DNA from: Chitinophagales bacterium
GTDB taxonomy: Bacteria > Bacteroidota > Bacteroidia > Chitinophagales > Chitinophagaceae
Direction of reading: 5' to 3'
Assembly (NCBI GenBank): GCA_017303415.1
Contig: JAFLBJ010000001.1
Coordinates: 558,001 to 622,000, forward strand
DNA: 64,000 bases
The notes beneath the pieces are model-generated. The model saw only the letters and a program-made list of their open reading frames with translations. It searched no databases and was not told the origin of the DNA. This document shows positions 16,565 through 25,009 of this stretch, in pieces (position 1 is the stretch's first letter; each line of letters opens with the position of its first letter). The position numbers were made by a program, and so were the translations under genes.

Positions 16565-17650
16565 TCAGGCAAAGGGTAGTTTCACCACCCGGGCGCTTAA
16601 AAGTTTGTCCCTTACCGCTACAAATACCTCCGATCCGGGGGCAGCATGTGCACTTGCCACATAACCCAGGCCAATGGCCTTTTGCAGGGAGGGAGATTGG
16701 GTACCCGAGGTCACATGCCCGATCTCCTGGCCATTCGCGTCCTTGATCAGGTATCCATGACGGGGAATGCCTTTGTCGATCATTTCAAAACCAACCAGCT
16801 TTCGGGACACACCCTCCTGTTTCTGTTTTTCAAAAGCGGGACGGGAAGTAAAATCCTTGGTGAATTTGGTGATCCAACCCAGACCAGCTTCGAGGGGACT
16901 GGTAGTATCATCAATATCGTTTCCATATAAACAATACCCCATTTCAAGACGCAGGGTATCGCGGGCACCGAGGCCAATGGGTTTAATGCCGGATGCCTTA
17001 CCGGCTTCAAAGATGGCCTCCCAGATAATATTGGCGGCATTGTCCTTGTCTTCAAAATAGATCTCTACTCCACCTGCACCGGTATATCCTGTTGCGCTCA
17101 CCAGTACATTTTCCACCCCGGCAAACTTCCCTTTTACAAACGTGTAGTACTTCAGGTTCATGATGTCCATCTCCGTCAGCGGTTGCAGGATACGTGTGGC
17201 ATTGGGACCTTGTATCGCAAGCAGACAGGTCTTATCAGAGATATTATGCATCTCCACCCCTTCAGTATTAAAACGGCTGATCCAGTTCCAGTCTTTTTCA
17301 ATATTGCTGGCATTCACCACCAGCATGTACACTTTATTTTCTTCCACACAATACACGATCAGGTCATCCACGATCCCGCCTTCTTCATTGGGAAGGCAAC
17401 TGTATTGCGCTTTACCGGCCGTAAGTTTGGACGCATCATTGGTGGTCACCCGCTGAATGAGGTCAAGTGCTTTTGGGCCTTTCAAAATAAACTCCCCCAT
17501 ATGGCTAACATCAAACACCCCGGCATTTTTGCGCACGGCGGCATGCTCGTCATTGATGCCGGAATAACTGATGGGCATATTGTATCCGGCAAAGGGGGCC
17601 ATCTTCGCGCCAAGGGCTATGTGTTTGTCCGTAAAGGGAGTATTTTTCAT
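16565..17650 (-). CDS. gcvT: Aminomethyltransferase (glycine cleavage T protein)
   Basis: A 361-residue cytosolic T protein of the glycine cleavage system. It transfers the methylene from the aminomethyl group on lipoylated H protein to tetrahydrofolate and releases ammonia. Typical blocks are [32 protein letters not shown], the folate site with [22 protein letters not shown] and the C-terminal [12 protein letters not shown]. The length is normal. H and P protein genes are not in this window. A TAnnTTTG box lies 4 nt before the ATG, and the terminator of the upstream pspC operon lies at 17697-17731. Confidence 0.97.
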   Translation of the reverse strand: MKNTPFTDKHIALGAKMAPFAGYNMPISYSGINDEHAAVRKNAGVFDVSHMGEFILKGPKALDLIQRVTTNDASKLTAGKAQYSCLPNEEGGIVDDLIVYCVEENKVYMLVVNASNIEKDWNWISRFNTEGVEMHNISDKTCLLAIQGPNATRILQPLTEMDIMNLKYYTFVKGKFAGVENVLVSATGYTGAGGVEIYFEDKDNAANIIWEAIFEAGKASGIKPIGLGARDTLRLEMGYCLYGNDIDDTTSPLEAGLGWITKFTKDFTSRPAFEKQKQEGVSRKLVGFEMIDKGIPRHGYLIKDANGQEIGHVTSGTQSPSLQKAIGLGYVASAHAAPGSEVFVAVRDKLLSARVVKLPFA

Positions 17651-17654
17651 CCGG

Positions 17655-17662
17655 CAAAATTA
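17655..17662 (-). promoter_or_regulatory. Putative -7 box for gcvT
   Basis: TAATTTTG on the minus strand matches TAnnTTTG; its final G is four bases from the ATG, implying a near-leaderless mRNA. Confidence 0.45.
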
Positions 17663-17696
17663 AGTGATTATCTGTGTCCTCACGTTCTCCGCTGTG

Positions 17697-17731
17697 AACA
17701 AAAAAAGCTCTCCCGAAAACGGGAAAGCTTT
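17697..17731 (-). terminator. Rho-independent terminator after the padR-pspC operon
   Basis: Read on the minus strand, AAAGCTTTCCCG and CGGGAGAGCTTT pair over 12 positions (one G-U) around a TTTT loop, followed by further T. It lies 46 bases after the pspC stop and before gcvT. Confidence 0.85.
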
Positions 17732-17776
17732 GAGATTGCCATCTACTCACGCAGATGGTTCCAACTTCAACCGAGT

Positions 17777-19990
17777 TTAATCGATAAACCTGGCCAGGGA
17801 AAATACCGGAGAGAGAGAACTGCCACCCAATCCCACGTCATTGTTGTTGTCCATTCTTTCGGGCTTTGTTGTCTTCGATTGATTCAGGCTGTCCTTTTTA
17901 CGTTGCTCCTCAATTTGACGGAGTTCCTCTTCCAGTTTTTTCTTCTCCTGTGCTTTTTCCTCTTCCAACACTCTCATTTCTTCTTTTATTCTTTTTTCTC
18001 TGTCTGCTGCATCATCTCCATCCCAGCGATAACCATCGCGGGATTTGACTTCTTCCTTGGGCATATTGGGGTTAAATAAGATCCCGTCCTCACCCATGGT
18101 ATAGTCTGTATTTGTTCTCCAGCGGAAATCGGTATCGCGTACATATACACCCCGGCGGTTCCAGTTGCGGCGACGACCGTAGTTATCATGAAATTCGATC
18201 TCCACGCTGTTCAATTTTTCGGTAATGGTTTCATCAAAGCGTATCTTCTTGCCCACGGGTACCTGTATCTCCACCACTACGTGCTGTCCACGGTACTTGC
18301 TTTCTTTGCCTACGGAGAAACCATTGCCCAGGTCAAGGAAATTATCGGTATAGGTCATTTCATAACCGATACGGCTGGCGCGGCTGCGGGCATCCTGGTT
18401 ATCGCTGCCAAAGGCATTCTTCCACAATATCACATGATAGGCACTGTCCTTGCTGCGGCTTACTTCAATGTTTACCCAGCTCAGGGTCAAACTGTCTTCG
18501 GAGATATCCCAACCGGTGCGGTCATCATTCATCCATCCATATCCACCCTGAAAATTCAGTTCAGGTGCAGTTACCCCTACGGTCAGTTTACCAGTAGTAG
18601 GTTGTGCAATGGCCATGTCTTTGCTGCCTTCTTCAAAGTAGCGGAAATCACGGGTTATCGAAGCGGCCAGCCAGATCACACATACCCAACCCAAGGTCCA
18701 CAAGGCACCAAAGGTCCAGCCCATATAACCACTACCCGAGCGGATCTTCATGATGCGACGTACCAGCCAGGTGATAAAACCTACCAGGGGAACGATCAGG
18801 AAGAAGATCACCGTACCCCAGGCCAGCATCTTCTGCCAATCACTGGTGAACAGGAAATTATTAAAAGGCCACCAGGCAACACCACTAAATAAGAGGGCGA
18901 GCAGGGCTACAAACAATCCAAAGGCAATGGAACCGGCGATGAAGAAGAAGAAAGCTTTAAAGATCACACCGATCACATGGCCAAAACCTATACCGGCATT
19001 ACCGGCTGCCTGGCCAAACTCTCGGGCAAATTGTTTGCCTCTTTCCTTACTGTATCCACCTACCTTGCTGCTGAATTCATTCGCGGCGGTCTTTAACTCT
19101 TCGCCAAATTCACGCGCTTTGTCCTGAACATTTTGTTTGATCCGGTTCACGTCAATTCGTTCACCACGCATTTCCATTTTCTGGTATTCGGTATTTGCTT
19201 CAGGCAATACGATCCAGAGAATGATATAGGCCAGTACAAAGGTTCCGGTCAGGGAGCCAAAGGCGATATCGGGGAAGAAGGAACCATTGTTCCAGAAGGG
19301 GATGCTGATAATGGTCAGCACCACCTTCAGAATGATCGGTGCGGCAAAGATCAAACGGATGATCTTGACGTCTTTATTAAAATAAGCGCCCAATCCACCG
19401 GCTACACCACCCAGTATACGGTCATCCGGGTTACGGTACAATCTTTTACCACCATATTGACCCAGGCCTTGCTCGGGCAATACGATCCAGAGGATGATAT
19501 AGGCGAGGATACCAAAACCGAATCCGCCAAAAGTGACGATGGCAAATAAAAGCCGTACGATGGAAGGATCCACATCCAAATAGTTGGCGATACCCGAGCA
19601 TACCCCACCGATCACCCGGTCATTGGTATTGCGGTACAGGCGGCGTTTTGCATGGATCCGGTCAAACACCGAAGCGGTGCTGGCTTGTTCTTTGCCGGCA
19701 TTTTTTTGTTTTTCGTCCTCATCCAGGTCGGCGTCAAAATCTTCGGGACGGCCCATGGAAGCAGCGATCTCATCAATATCCGCATCGGTAATGGCATGAG
19801 CACCCTTGCGGATCTTCTCATTCATCAGCTCGGCAATACGGCTTTCAATATCATTGATGATCTCATCCTTTCCTTCCTCCTTGGAAAAATACCGGCGGAG
19901 GCTTTCAATATAAGCCTGCAACTTTTCATAAGCTGAATCCTCGATCGGGATCACCCGGCCGCTCAGGTTTATATTAATTATCTTTTTCAT
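17777..19990 (-). CDS. PspC-domain membrane protein with two PspC domains
   Basis: A 737-residue inner-membrane protein. After a helical N-terminus with a DUF-like dimer region (about 1-85) come two PspC domains: about 112-172 (RLYRNTNDRVIGGVCSGIA, ending AYIILWIVLPE) and about 183-268 (RLYRNPDDRILGGVAGGLG, ending the same way). Three more hydrophobic helices follow (about 335-445), then a soluble domain (about 470-640) and a Lys/Glu coiled coil (about 655-705). PspC proteins belong to envelope stress systems. It overlaps the padR gene by 17 bases and is therefore co-expressed with it. Confidence 0.93.
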   Translation of the reverse strand: MKKIININLSGRVIPIEDSAYEKLQAYIESLRRYFSKEEGKDEIINDIESRIAELMNEKIRKGAHAITDADIDEIAASMGRPEDFDADLDEDEKQKNAGKEQASTASVFDRIHAKRRLYRNTNDRVIGGVCSGIANYLDVDPSIVRLLFAIVTFGGFGFGILAYIILWIVLPEQGLGQYGGKRLYRNPDDRILGGVAGGLGAYFNKDVKIIRLIFAAPIILKVVLTIISIPFWNNGSFFPDIAFGSLTGTFVLAYIILWIVLPEANTEYQKMEMRGERIDVNRIKQNVQDKAREFGEELKTAANEFSSKVGGYSKERGKQFAREFGQAAGNAGIGFGHVIGVIFKAFFFFIAGSIAFGLFVALLALLFSGVAWWPFNNFLFTSDWQKMLAWGTVIFFLIVPLVGFITWLVRRIMKIRSGSGYMGWTFGALWTLGWVCVIWLAASITRDFRYFEEGSKDMAIAQPTTGKLTVGVTAPELNFQGGYGWMNDDRTGWDISEDSLTLSWVNIEVSRSKDSAYHVILWKNAFGSDNQDARSRASRIGYEMTYTDNFLDLGNGFSVGKESKYRGQHVVVEIQVPVGKKIRFDETITEKLNSVEIEFHDNYGRRRNWNRRGVYVRDTDFRWRTNTDYTMGEDGILFNPNMPKEEVKSRDGYRWDGDDAADREKRIKEEMRVLEEEKAQEKKKLEEELRQIEEQRKKDSLNQSKTTKPERMDNNNDVGLGGSSLSPVFSLARFID

Positions 19991-20354
19991 CTTGCTGCGT
20001 TTTTTGGTTGAAGTCTTGTTGTTGGTTGGTTGGACTGGTCAGGGCATTTACTCCATTGGATAGCTCCATCCAGGTTTGTTCGAGTTCCTTGTAGAAAGCC
20101 TCACCTTTCTCCGTTAAGGAAAAGTATTTGCGGGGAGGACCCGAATTACTTTCCACCCAGCGGTAGGTCAGCATATCGGCATTCTTTAGGCGGGTAAGCA
20201 AGGGGTAGAGCGTTCCTTCCAGGATACTCATATTGGCCGCCCGCATCTCCTCCACGATATCACTGGGGTAGGCCTCCCCACGGCGTATCACGGAGAGAAT
20301 GCAGAATTCCAATATCCCTTTCCGCATCTGGCTCTGTGTGTTCTCAATATTCAT
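19974..20354 (-). CDS. PadR-family transcriptional regulator
   Basis: A 126-residue winged-helix repressor. The fold runs GILEFCILSVIRRGEAYPSD, IVEEMRAANMSILEGTLYPL and LTRLKNADMLTYRWVES, then EKGEAFYKELEQTW in the dimerisation helix. PadR proteins are usually local autorepressors. Its gene heads the operon with the PspC protein, the two overlapping by 17 bases. An eight-base inverted repeat just upstream, over the likely -33 element, is a good operator candidate. Confidence 0.95.
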   Translation of the reverse strand: MNIENTQSQMRKGILEFCILSVIRRGEAYPSDIVEEMRAANMSILEGTLYPLLTRLKNADMLTYRWVESNSGPPRKYFSLTEKGEAFYKELEQTWMELSNGVNALTSPTNQQQDFNQKTQQDEKDN

Positions 20355-20399
20355 GGCGCTTCATTTATCTTTTATCGTCTTTATTTCGCATTGACAAGT

Positions 20400-20432
20400 C
20401 AAAGATAGGGTGATATTTGGTACTATGCAAAA
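20400..20432 (-). promoter_or_regulatory. Promoter of the padR-pspC operon
   Basis: On the minus strand a TTTTG (-33 type, 20428-20432) is followed 20 bases later by TATCTTTG (20400-20407), an exact TAnnTTTG box. The start codon lies 45 bases further. This is among the best two-part Bacteroidota promoters in the window. Confidence 0.7.
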
Positions 20433-20443
20433 CAAAGTACCAA
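20417..20443. promoter_or_regulatory. Candidate PadR operator
   Basis: TTGGTACT and AGTACCAA are perfect eight-base mirror arms separated by 11 bases. They straddle the -33 region of the padR promoter, where binding would block RNA polymerase. Confidence 0.55.
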
Positions 20444-20554
20444 GTTTTTTTTAGTATTGTAGAAAATATTTATACTTAATTATTGATTATTAAGTATTTA
20501 CGATTTACGTAAAATGATAAGTGGTGTGAAATAAGGATAAAATGCCAATGGCTT

Positions 20555-20625
20555 GTTTCTCGCGGCGCTCGCCAAGGGTATGCGGGCGCAGCGGCTCTCC
20601 TTACTTTGCGTACGCTGCGGGAAAC
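20555..20625. repeat. Palindromic element, short form (copy b)
   Basis: A 71-bp member of the dispersed element, from GTTTCTCGCGGCGCTCGC to GTACGCTGCGGGAAAC, lacking about 35 central bases found in the 107-bp copies. It ends 12 bases after the dioxygenase stop codon on the opposite side. Confidence 0.85.
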
Positions 20626-20636
20626 CACAAAATGCA

Positions 20637-21581
20637 TTACTTCTTCAGCCCTATCTCCCGCAGACGCTCATCCAGGTATTCCCCTGCCGTGGCATCCGGA
20701 TAGGCCTTGGGGTGAGTGGCATCAATACAACTCTCGAGGCAGGCCAGGCTCATTTGGCTCTTGGGGTGTAAAAAGAAAGGAATTGAATAACGTGAGGTAC
20801 CCCATAGTTCACGGGGTGGGTTCACCACGCGGTGGGTGGTGGAGCGGAGTTTATTATTGGTAAGACGTTGCAGCATATCCCCCACATTCACCACGATCTG
20901 TTCGGGGAGAGAGGTTACGCCCACCCATTCATTCTGTTTGGTGAGGATCTGCAATCCATCGGCGGATGCACCTACCAGTAAGGTAATAAGGTTGATGTCT
21001 TCATGTTGTTCCGCGCGGATTGACGATTTAGGTTCATTCAAAATCGGAGGATAGTGAATAGCGCGGAGAATGGAATTGCCATTGTGAATGGGATCATCAA
21101 AATAATGTTCATCCAATCCCAGGTAAAGGGCAATGGCCTGCAGCAGCGAGCGACCTGATTTTTCAAAAGCACGATAGGCATTATTAAACGTAGGTGTAAA
21201 TGGTGCCACTTCATGGATCACCACATTATCCGGGTATTCGCTTTTAATGGGATCGCCATCATCCACCATTTGTCCATGCTGATAGAATTCTTTCAGGTCC
21301 GGGGCCGTACTGCCCTTGGCATGTTCACGCCCAAAGGAGGTATAGCCACGCTGACCGGCCAGCTCGGGAATTTCGTAGCGTTTCTTTGTTTCCAGTGGTT
21401 GGGCAAAGAAAGCCTGTACATATTTATACATATCCGCGATCAGGTCGTCGGAGATGCCGTGATTCTTAACGGCCACAAAACCTACTTCTTCATAGGCCTT
21501 GCCCAGTTCGTTGACGAATTTTAGTTTGCGGGCGGGATCACCACTGAGGAATTCGGCGAGGTCAACTACGGGAATGGTCAT
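20637..21581 (-). CDS. 2-oxoglutarate/Fe(II) oxygenase, isopenicillin N synthase-like
   Basis: A 314-residue cytosolic non-heme iron oxygenase. The N-terminal DIOX_N part (about 1-120) has IPVVDLAEF and GFVAVKNHGI. The iron site is His193 and Asp195 (EQHEDIN) with distal His250 (STTHRVV); the SRYSIPFF segment carries the Arg/Ser that holds 2-oxoglutarate. Family members oxidise diverse small molecules; the substrate cannot be inferred. I chose the ATG at 21581, since the open frame further upstream translates repeat DNA. Confidence 0.93.
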   Translation of the reverse strand: MTIPVVDLAEFLSGDPARKLKFVNELGKAYEEVGFVAVKNHGISDDLIADMYKYVQAFFAQPLETKKRYEIPELAGQRGYTSFGREHAKGSTAPDLKEFYQHGQMVDDGDPIKSEYPDNVVIHEVAPFTPTFNNAYRAFEKSGRSLLQAIALYLGLDEHYFDDPIHNGNSILRAIHYPPILNEPKSSIRAEQHEDINLITLLVGASADGLQILTKQNEWVGVTSLPEQIVVNVGDMLQRLTNNKLRSTTHRVVNPPRELWGTSRYSIPFFLHPKSQMSLACLESCIDATHPKAYPDATAGEYLDERLREIGLKK

Positions 21582-21651
21582 ATGGCAGTTTTTGGTGAAA
21601 AGATTTATAAATGTAAGAAAGACCCGGAAAATATCAGACTTTTGGTTCGCC

Positions 21652-21712
21652 CTCTGTGCCTCTGTGTCTCTGTGGTTAAAATTTAAAACCACAGAGACAC
21701 AGAGGCACAGAG
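21652..21712. repeat. Perfect 26-bp inverted repeat (CTCTGTG family)
   Basis: Arms of 26 bases starting CTCTGTGCCTCTGTG are perfectly mirrored around a nine-base AT loop. It sits between the divergent dioxygenase and membrane protein genes and could also shape their transcription. Single-arm relatives occur at 25764 and 34846. Confidence 0.9.
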
Positions 21713-21725
21713 AAAATGAATGTGA

Positions 21726-23351
21726 TTGAAAAAAGTAATTTCTATACTGGAAAACAAATGGGTTAGCGCTTTTTGTCTGATTGCTGCCATTGCTAACCGG
21801 ACGATCAATATCCTCTTTGTCTCCTACGCCGGGCGCGACAAAATGATCGGCGTAATGCAAAGCAAGAGTTTCCTGGAAGGCAAGAGTTTTGTCATTCCCC
21901 AATACTTCTTCACCGCGCCAGATCAGGTGGTGTATGATGCCACGCCCTACTGGCCTCCCGGTTATCCCCTGTTTCTTTCGCCGTTTTTGAAATTGTTTTC
22001 CTTTGATATCTATCAGGCCACCACAGCATTTGACTGGGTCTTTGCGATTATCCTGATCTTTTTGATCCGGAAACTGCTGCGCGTACTTGATTTTAATAAC
22101 GCCGCCATCACTATCGGCACTTTGATCGCCGGTTGTTTTGAATATACCTTTATCAGTGAATCATTACCCACCGATCTGCCCGCGCTGGTGTTCCTGGTAG
22201 CGGCGTTTATTTTAGTGATACGATCATTAAAGAATACCGCGTCACGCCCCGGGTATTGGGTGCTGGCCGGATTGTTTCTTTTCCTGCCCAATCTCTTTCG
22301 CTATGCCTATCCCGCTATCACCATTGGTGTACCCGCCGGTATCCTGTTATTGGGATTTATGAACAAGGACAAGGCCGTGCGTATAAGAGGCTGGGTCATG
22401 CTATCCACCGCGCTCGCCTGTATGGCCCTGTTCTTTTTGTACATGAAATACTCCACGGGTATGAGCAATTATGCCCTGCCCACCGAGCGGGGGATATTTC
22501 CGGGTAATCTTTTGCATTGGCATCCATCTGCACCCGCGTCCTTTATCAATATTGCTTTTCTCAGCAGTCAGGTCATTCTGCGTTTGGGTATTTCCCTCTC
22601 CATATTACTGAGTGTGTTAGAATGGGTCAATATACTGGTCTGGGCCCTGCTGGCCGGCTGGCTGGCCTGGTTATTCTTTTTACAAAACTATTTCCGGACC
22701 ATGGATCCCTGGAAATGGTTTGTCTGGCTTGGCGCCATCAGTGTGGGCGGTATCCTTTTCTCGCTGGGCTATCTTTCCCTTACTTATAAAATGCAGCAGG
22801 GTTTTGTGGGTGGGTGGAATTATATCTACGAATCACGCTATTACGCGTTTGTTTTCCTTTTTCTCCAGTTCCTTTTTCTTAAAGGTTTATTGCAGGGTAA
22901 AGGCTGGCAACGTTGGCCGGTTATAGCGGCCGGATTACTCCTCTTTATCGAGATCGGGCATAATATCTATTTCCATACCAAGGTAGCCCTGCGTTTCAAT
23001 GAGTACAAGCAAGCCGTGTACCGTGAGCAGGATTACAATCTGTTTGGAAAATTGCTCGATGAATTGAAACGTTCCGACACCGGCGCCGATATCATCGTTA
23101 CCTCCTACAAGGATAACTATTACCCCTACACGGCCATCTATCACGGGCACAAGGGGTTTATGGATGCGAGGTCCCTGCTGCAATCTATGCCTGTGGTGAA
23201 GAAGAAAACGATATTGGTGTTGGTGTTGTATTCAGAAGATGTCCCTGCTTTTCAGACTGTCTTAGCGAGAAAGAATGTGAGGGAGTGGGGGAGGTTTGAG
23301 TACACGCGTTTCTATATTGTTGATTTGGGTGGTGGGGATGACACGAATTGA
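21726..23351 (+). CDS. Multi-pass membrane protein, glycosyltransferase-39-like
   Basis: A 541-residue protein with about ten hydrophobic helices and a soluble C-terminal end (about 420-541). The layout, with a first extracytoplasmic loop holding an acidic residue (GRDKMIGVMQ) and YWPPGYPLFLSPFL, resembles lipid-linked-sugar glycosyltransferases of the GT39/ArnT kind, but the match is loose. The apparent start is TTG at 21726: an in-frame ATG at 21720 is followed at once by a stop, and the next internal ATG would lose the first helix. The perfect inverted repeat lies just upstream. It is divergent from the dioxygenase. Confidence 0.7.
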   Translation: MKKVISILENKWVSAFCLIAAIANRTINILFVSYAGRDKMIGVMQSKSFLEGKSFVIPQYFFTAPDQVVYDATPYWPPGYPLFLSPFLKLFSFDIYQATTAFDWVFAIILIFLIRKLLRVLDFNNAAITIGTLIAGCFEYTFISESLPTDLPALVFLVAAFILVIRSLKNTASRPGYWVLAGLFLFLPNLFRYAYPAITIGVPAGILLLGFMNKDKAVRIRGWVMLSTALACMALFFLYMKYSTGMSNYALPTERGIFPGNLLHWHPSAPASFINIAFLSSQVILRLGISLSILLSVLEWVNILVWALLAGWLAWLFFLQNYFRTMDPWKWFVWLGAISVGGILFSLGYLSLTYKMQQGFVGGWNYIYESRYYAFVFLFLQFLFLKGLLQGKGWQRWPVIAAGLLLFIEIGHNIYFHTKVALRFNEYKQAVYREQDYNLFGKLLDELKRSDTGADIIVTSYKDNYYPYTAIYHGHKGFMDARSLLQSMPVVKKKTILVLVLYSEDVPAFQTVLARKNVREWGRFEYTRFYIVDLGGGDDTN

Positions 23352-23412
23352 ACGAATTATATTCTTACACGGATTGCGCTGATTTCCACCCCGGCTTGTG
23401 TTTTCCGGTAAT

Positions 23413-23478
23413 TTTCAACTTTTTCGTGTATTTTTTAACATAAATTGCCCCTTTTTCAACTTTTTCGTGCTATTTTTG
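23413..23478 (+). promoter_or_regulatory. Promoter with tandem operator-like repeat for the toxin-antitoxin operon
   Basis: TTTTCAACTTTTTCGTG occurs twice, 41 bases apart (from 23412 and from 23453). The second copy runs directly into TATTTTTG (23471-23478), an exact TAnnTTTG box. A TTG at 23445-23447 may be the -33 element. Repeats placed like this fit binding by the helix-turn-helix of the antitoxin. Confidence 0.55.
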
Positions 23479-23531
23479 CTTTGCTAAACCACCCAAAACC
23501 ATGAGTACCAGATATTCAAAATCCTATTTAA

Positions 23532-23873
23532 ATGGATGCCAGACTCACTGCTTTTTTAGAGGCCTTCAAGGTCAAACTTGGTATATGGGGTATAGTCTAT
23601 CGCGATGACCGTGGTAAAAATGCACAAACACTCCTTGATCTGGATATAAGTACGAAAGAACGCAGAAAGATCCTTGAAAACCTACTGGTCGAAGATTTTA
23701 TCGAAGGGCCGCTCACGGATAAGTTGAACAATGGAGCGGATATGTGGGTTTTTGGCAAAAATATCAAAGGGAAAGAGGTGTATATTAAAATAACCCTTGG
23801 GTCGGCAAATTCTACTGTAATCTGTATATCCTTTCATATAGCCGAAAGACCACTGAATTTTCCTAAAAAATAA
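23532..23873 (+). CDS. MqsR/HigB-like toxin of a Panacea-linked toxin-antitoxin pair
   Basis: A 113-residue protein with ATG at 23532, placed five bases before the antitoxin gene. Residues 75-113 (WVFGKNIKGKEVYIKITLG and ISFHIAERPLNFPKK) fit small RNase toxins of the RelE/MqsR fold, which cut mRNA at the ribosome or free in the cytosol. An upstream ATG at 23501 opens a different frame that stops early, so it could act as a short leader. Toxicity is inferred from family resemblance and the partner gene. Confidence 0.7.
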   Translation: MDARLTAFLEAFKVKLGIWGIVYRDDRGKNAQTLLDLDISTKERRKILENLLVEDFIEGPLTDKLNNGADMWVFGKNIKGKEVYIKITLGSANSTVICISFHIAERPLNFPKK

Positions 23874-23878
23874 ACTGT

Positions 23879-24883
23879 ATGAAAAGTCCCTTCACAGGTG
23901 GTGAGGTTGTACTGGTCCGCGAGTCACGCGAACTGGAGTATCGTAAAGAACGATTCCAGGTGCAATATCATTTTTATAAATGTGTTGACACAGGAGATTC
24001 ATTTACAACCGATGAATTAGACAATATCAATATTATTCAGGTACATAATAGATACCGGGAAAAATACCGGATTCCCTTTGTGGATGAAGTGAGGCATATC
24101 CGCGAACAATATGATCTTACGGCGGTAAAGATGAGTGAGGTATTGGGGCTGGGCATAAATATGTATCGCAATTATGAATCCGGAGAGATGCCAACGCTTG
24201 CCCACGGCCATTTGCTTTCCATTGCAGCAGATCCTGTTCAGTTTGAGCAACTATTCGAAAAAAGGCGATCCGGTTTTACTGATTCAGAATATGAGCGTGT
24301 TAAAAAAAAATTAGCTCGGGTAAAAACCAATCCTGCATTTATCAACGACCTACAGGTTCAACATGTATTCAAAATAGTGCCCCCTTGTATTTTTAATGGT
24401 TACAGGTCGCTTGTCTGGGAGAAATTAGGAAATATGGTTCGGTATTTTGCTGGTGAGAATACACCATTTATCACCGGCATGAATAAATACTTGTTCTTTG
24501 CTGATTTTCTTCATTATAAACTTCATGGAACAGGTATTAGCGGATTATGTTACAGAGCCTTGCAAAGAGGTCCTGTACCAGAAAACTATGGCATGATCTA
24601 CAACTACCTTGTGAATGGTCAGTATGTTGCTGTGGAAGAGGTAGATTTCGGCAACTATGCAGGTGAAAGGCTTATACCTGTCGAATCAGCTATGCATGAC
24701 TCCATCCAAAAGCACTTTACATTGAGCGAATGGAGCGTTTTACAACAAGTTGCCGCCCGGCTTAAGCACCTCTCTACTAAAAAGATCGTAGATATCAGTC
24801 ATAACGAAAAAGCCTGGCTGGAAAACTACAAGGAACTCAAGCAGATTAGTTTCGATTATGGTTTTGAGTTGTGCTCATTTTAA
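23879..24883 (+). CDS. Antitoxin with MqsA-like HTH and C-terminal Panacea (SocA/DUF4065) domain
   Basis: A 334-residue antitoxin. Residues 1-55 resemble the zinc-binding start of MqsA but lack the usual CxxC pairs (MKSPFTGGEV, one Cys at KCVDTG). Residues about 65-115 form a helix-turn-helix (VKMSEVLGLGINMYRNYESG). The C-terminal part (about 195-300) is a Panacea domain: KYLFFADFLHYKLHGTGISG followed by ALQRGPVPENYGMIYNYL. Panacea domains are known neutralising modules that pair with many unrelated toxins. The N-terminal part probably binds the repeated operator. It is in an operon with the toxin. Confidence 0.88.
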   Translation: MKSPFTGGEVVLVRESRELEYRKERFQVQYHFYKCVDTGDSFTTDELDNINIIQVHNRYREKYRIPFVDEVRHIREQYDLTAVKMSEVLGLGINMYRNYESGEMPTLAHGHLLSIAADPVQFEQLFEKRRSGFTDSEYERVKKKLARVKTNPAFINDLQVQHVFKIVPPCIFNGYRSLVWEKLGNMVRYFAGENTPFITGMNKYLFFADFLHYKLHGTGISGLCYRALQRGPVPENYGMIYNYLVNGQYVAVEEVDFGNYAGERLIPVESAMHDSIQKHFTLSEWSVLQQVAARLKHLSTKKIVDISHNEKAWLENYKELKQISFDYGFELCSF

Positions 24884-24907
24884 TATCCAAAAGAATAAAA
24901 CTGAATT

Positions 24908-24948
24908 GTCCTGGTTTTACCTTAGCCAGGTGGACTTTATTTTTTATT
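24908..24948 (+). terminator. Probable terminator of the toxin-antitoxin operon
   Basis: GTCCTGG and CCAGGTGGAC can pair (seven pairs with a small bulge) and are followed by TTTATTTTTTATT. It starts 25 bases after the antitoxin stop codon. Confidence 0.55.
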
Positions 24949-24978
24949 AGAGTCTAACCCTACAAGGTTACGGCCAGC
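24948..24978. repeat. Short repeat TACAAGGYTACGGCCAGC, copy 1
   Basis: TACAAGGTTACGGCCAGC preceded by AGTCTAA recurs at 25889-25917 with one change in the core. The two copies flank the exbD gene. Confidence 0.6.
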
Positions 24979-25009
24979 CCGTGGGAGAATAATTGGCAGA
25001 AGGGAATAC

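Noticed and set aside
17183-18079. Open frame of 298 codons on the plus strand over gcvT and pspC
   Set aside because: It spans two well-supported minus-strand genes and a terminator and has no recognisable domain.
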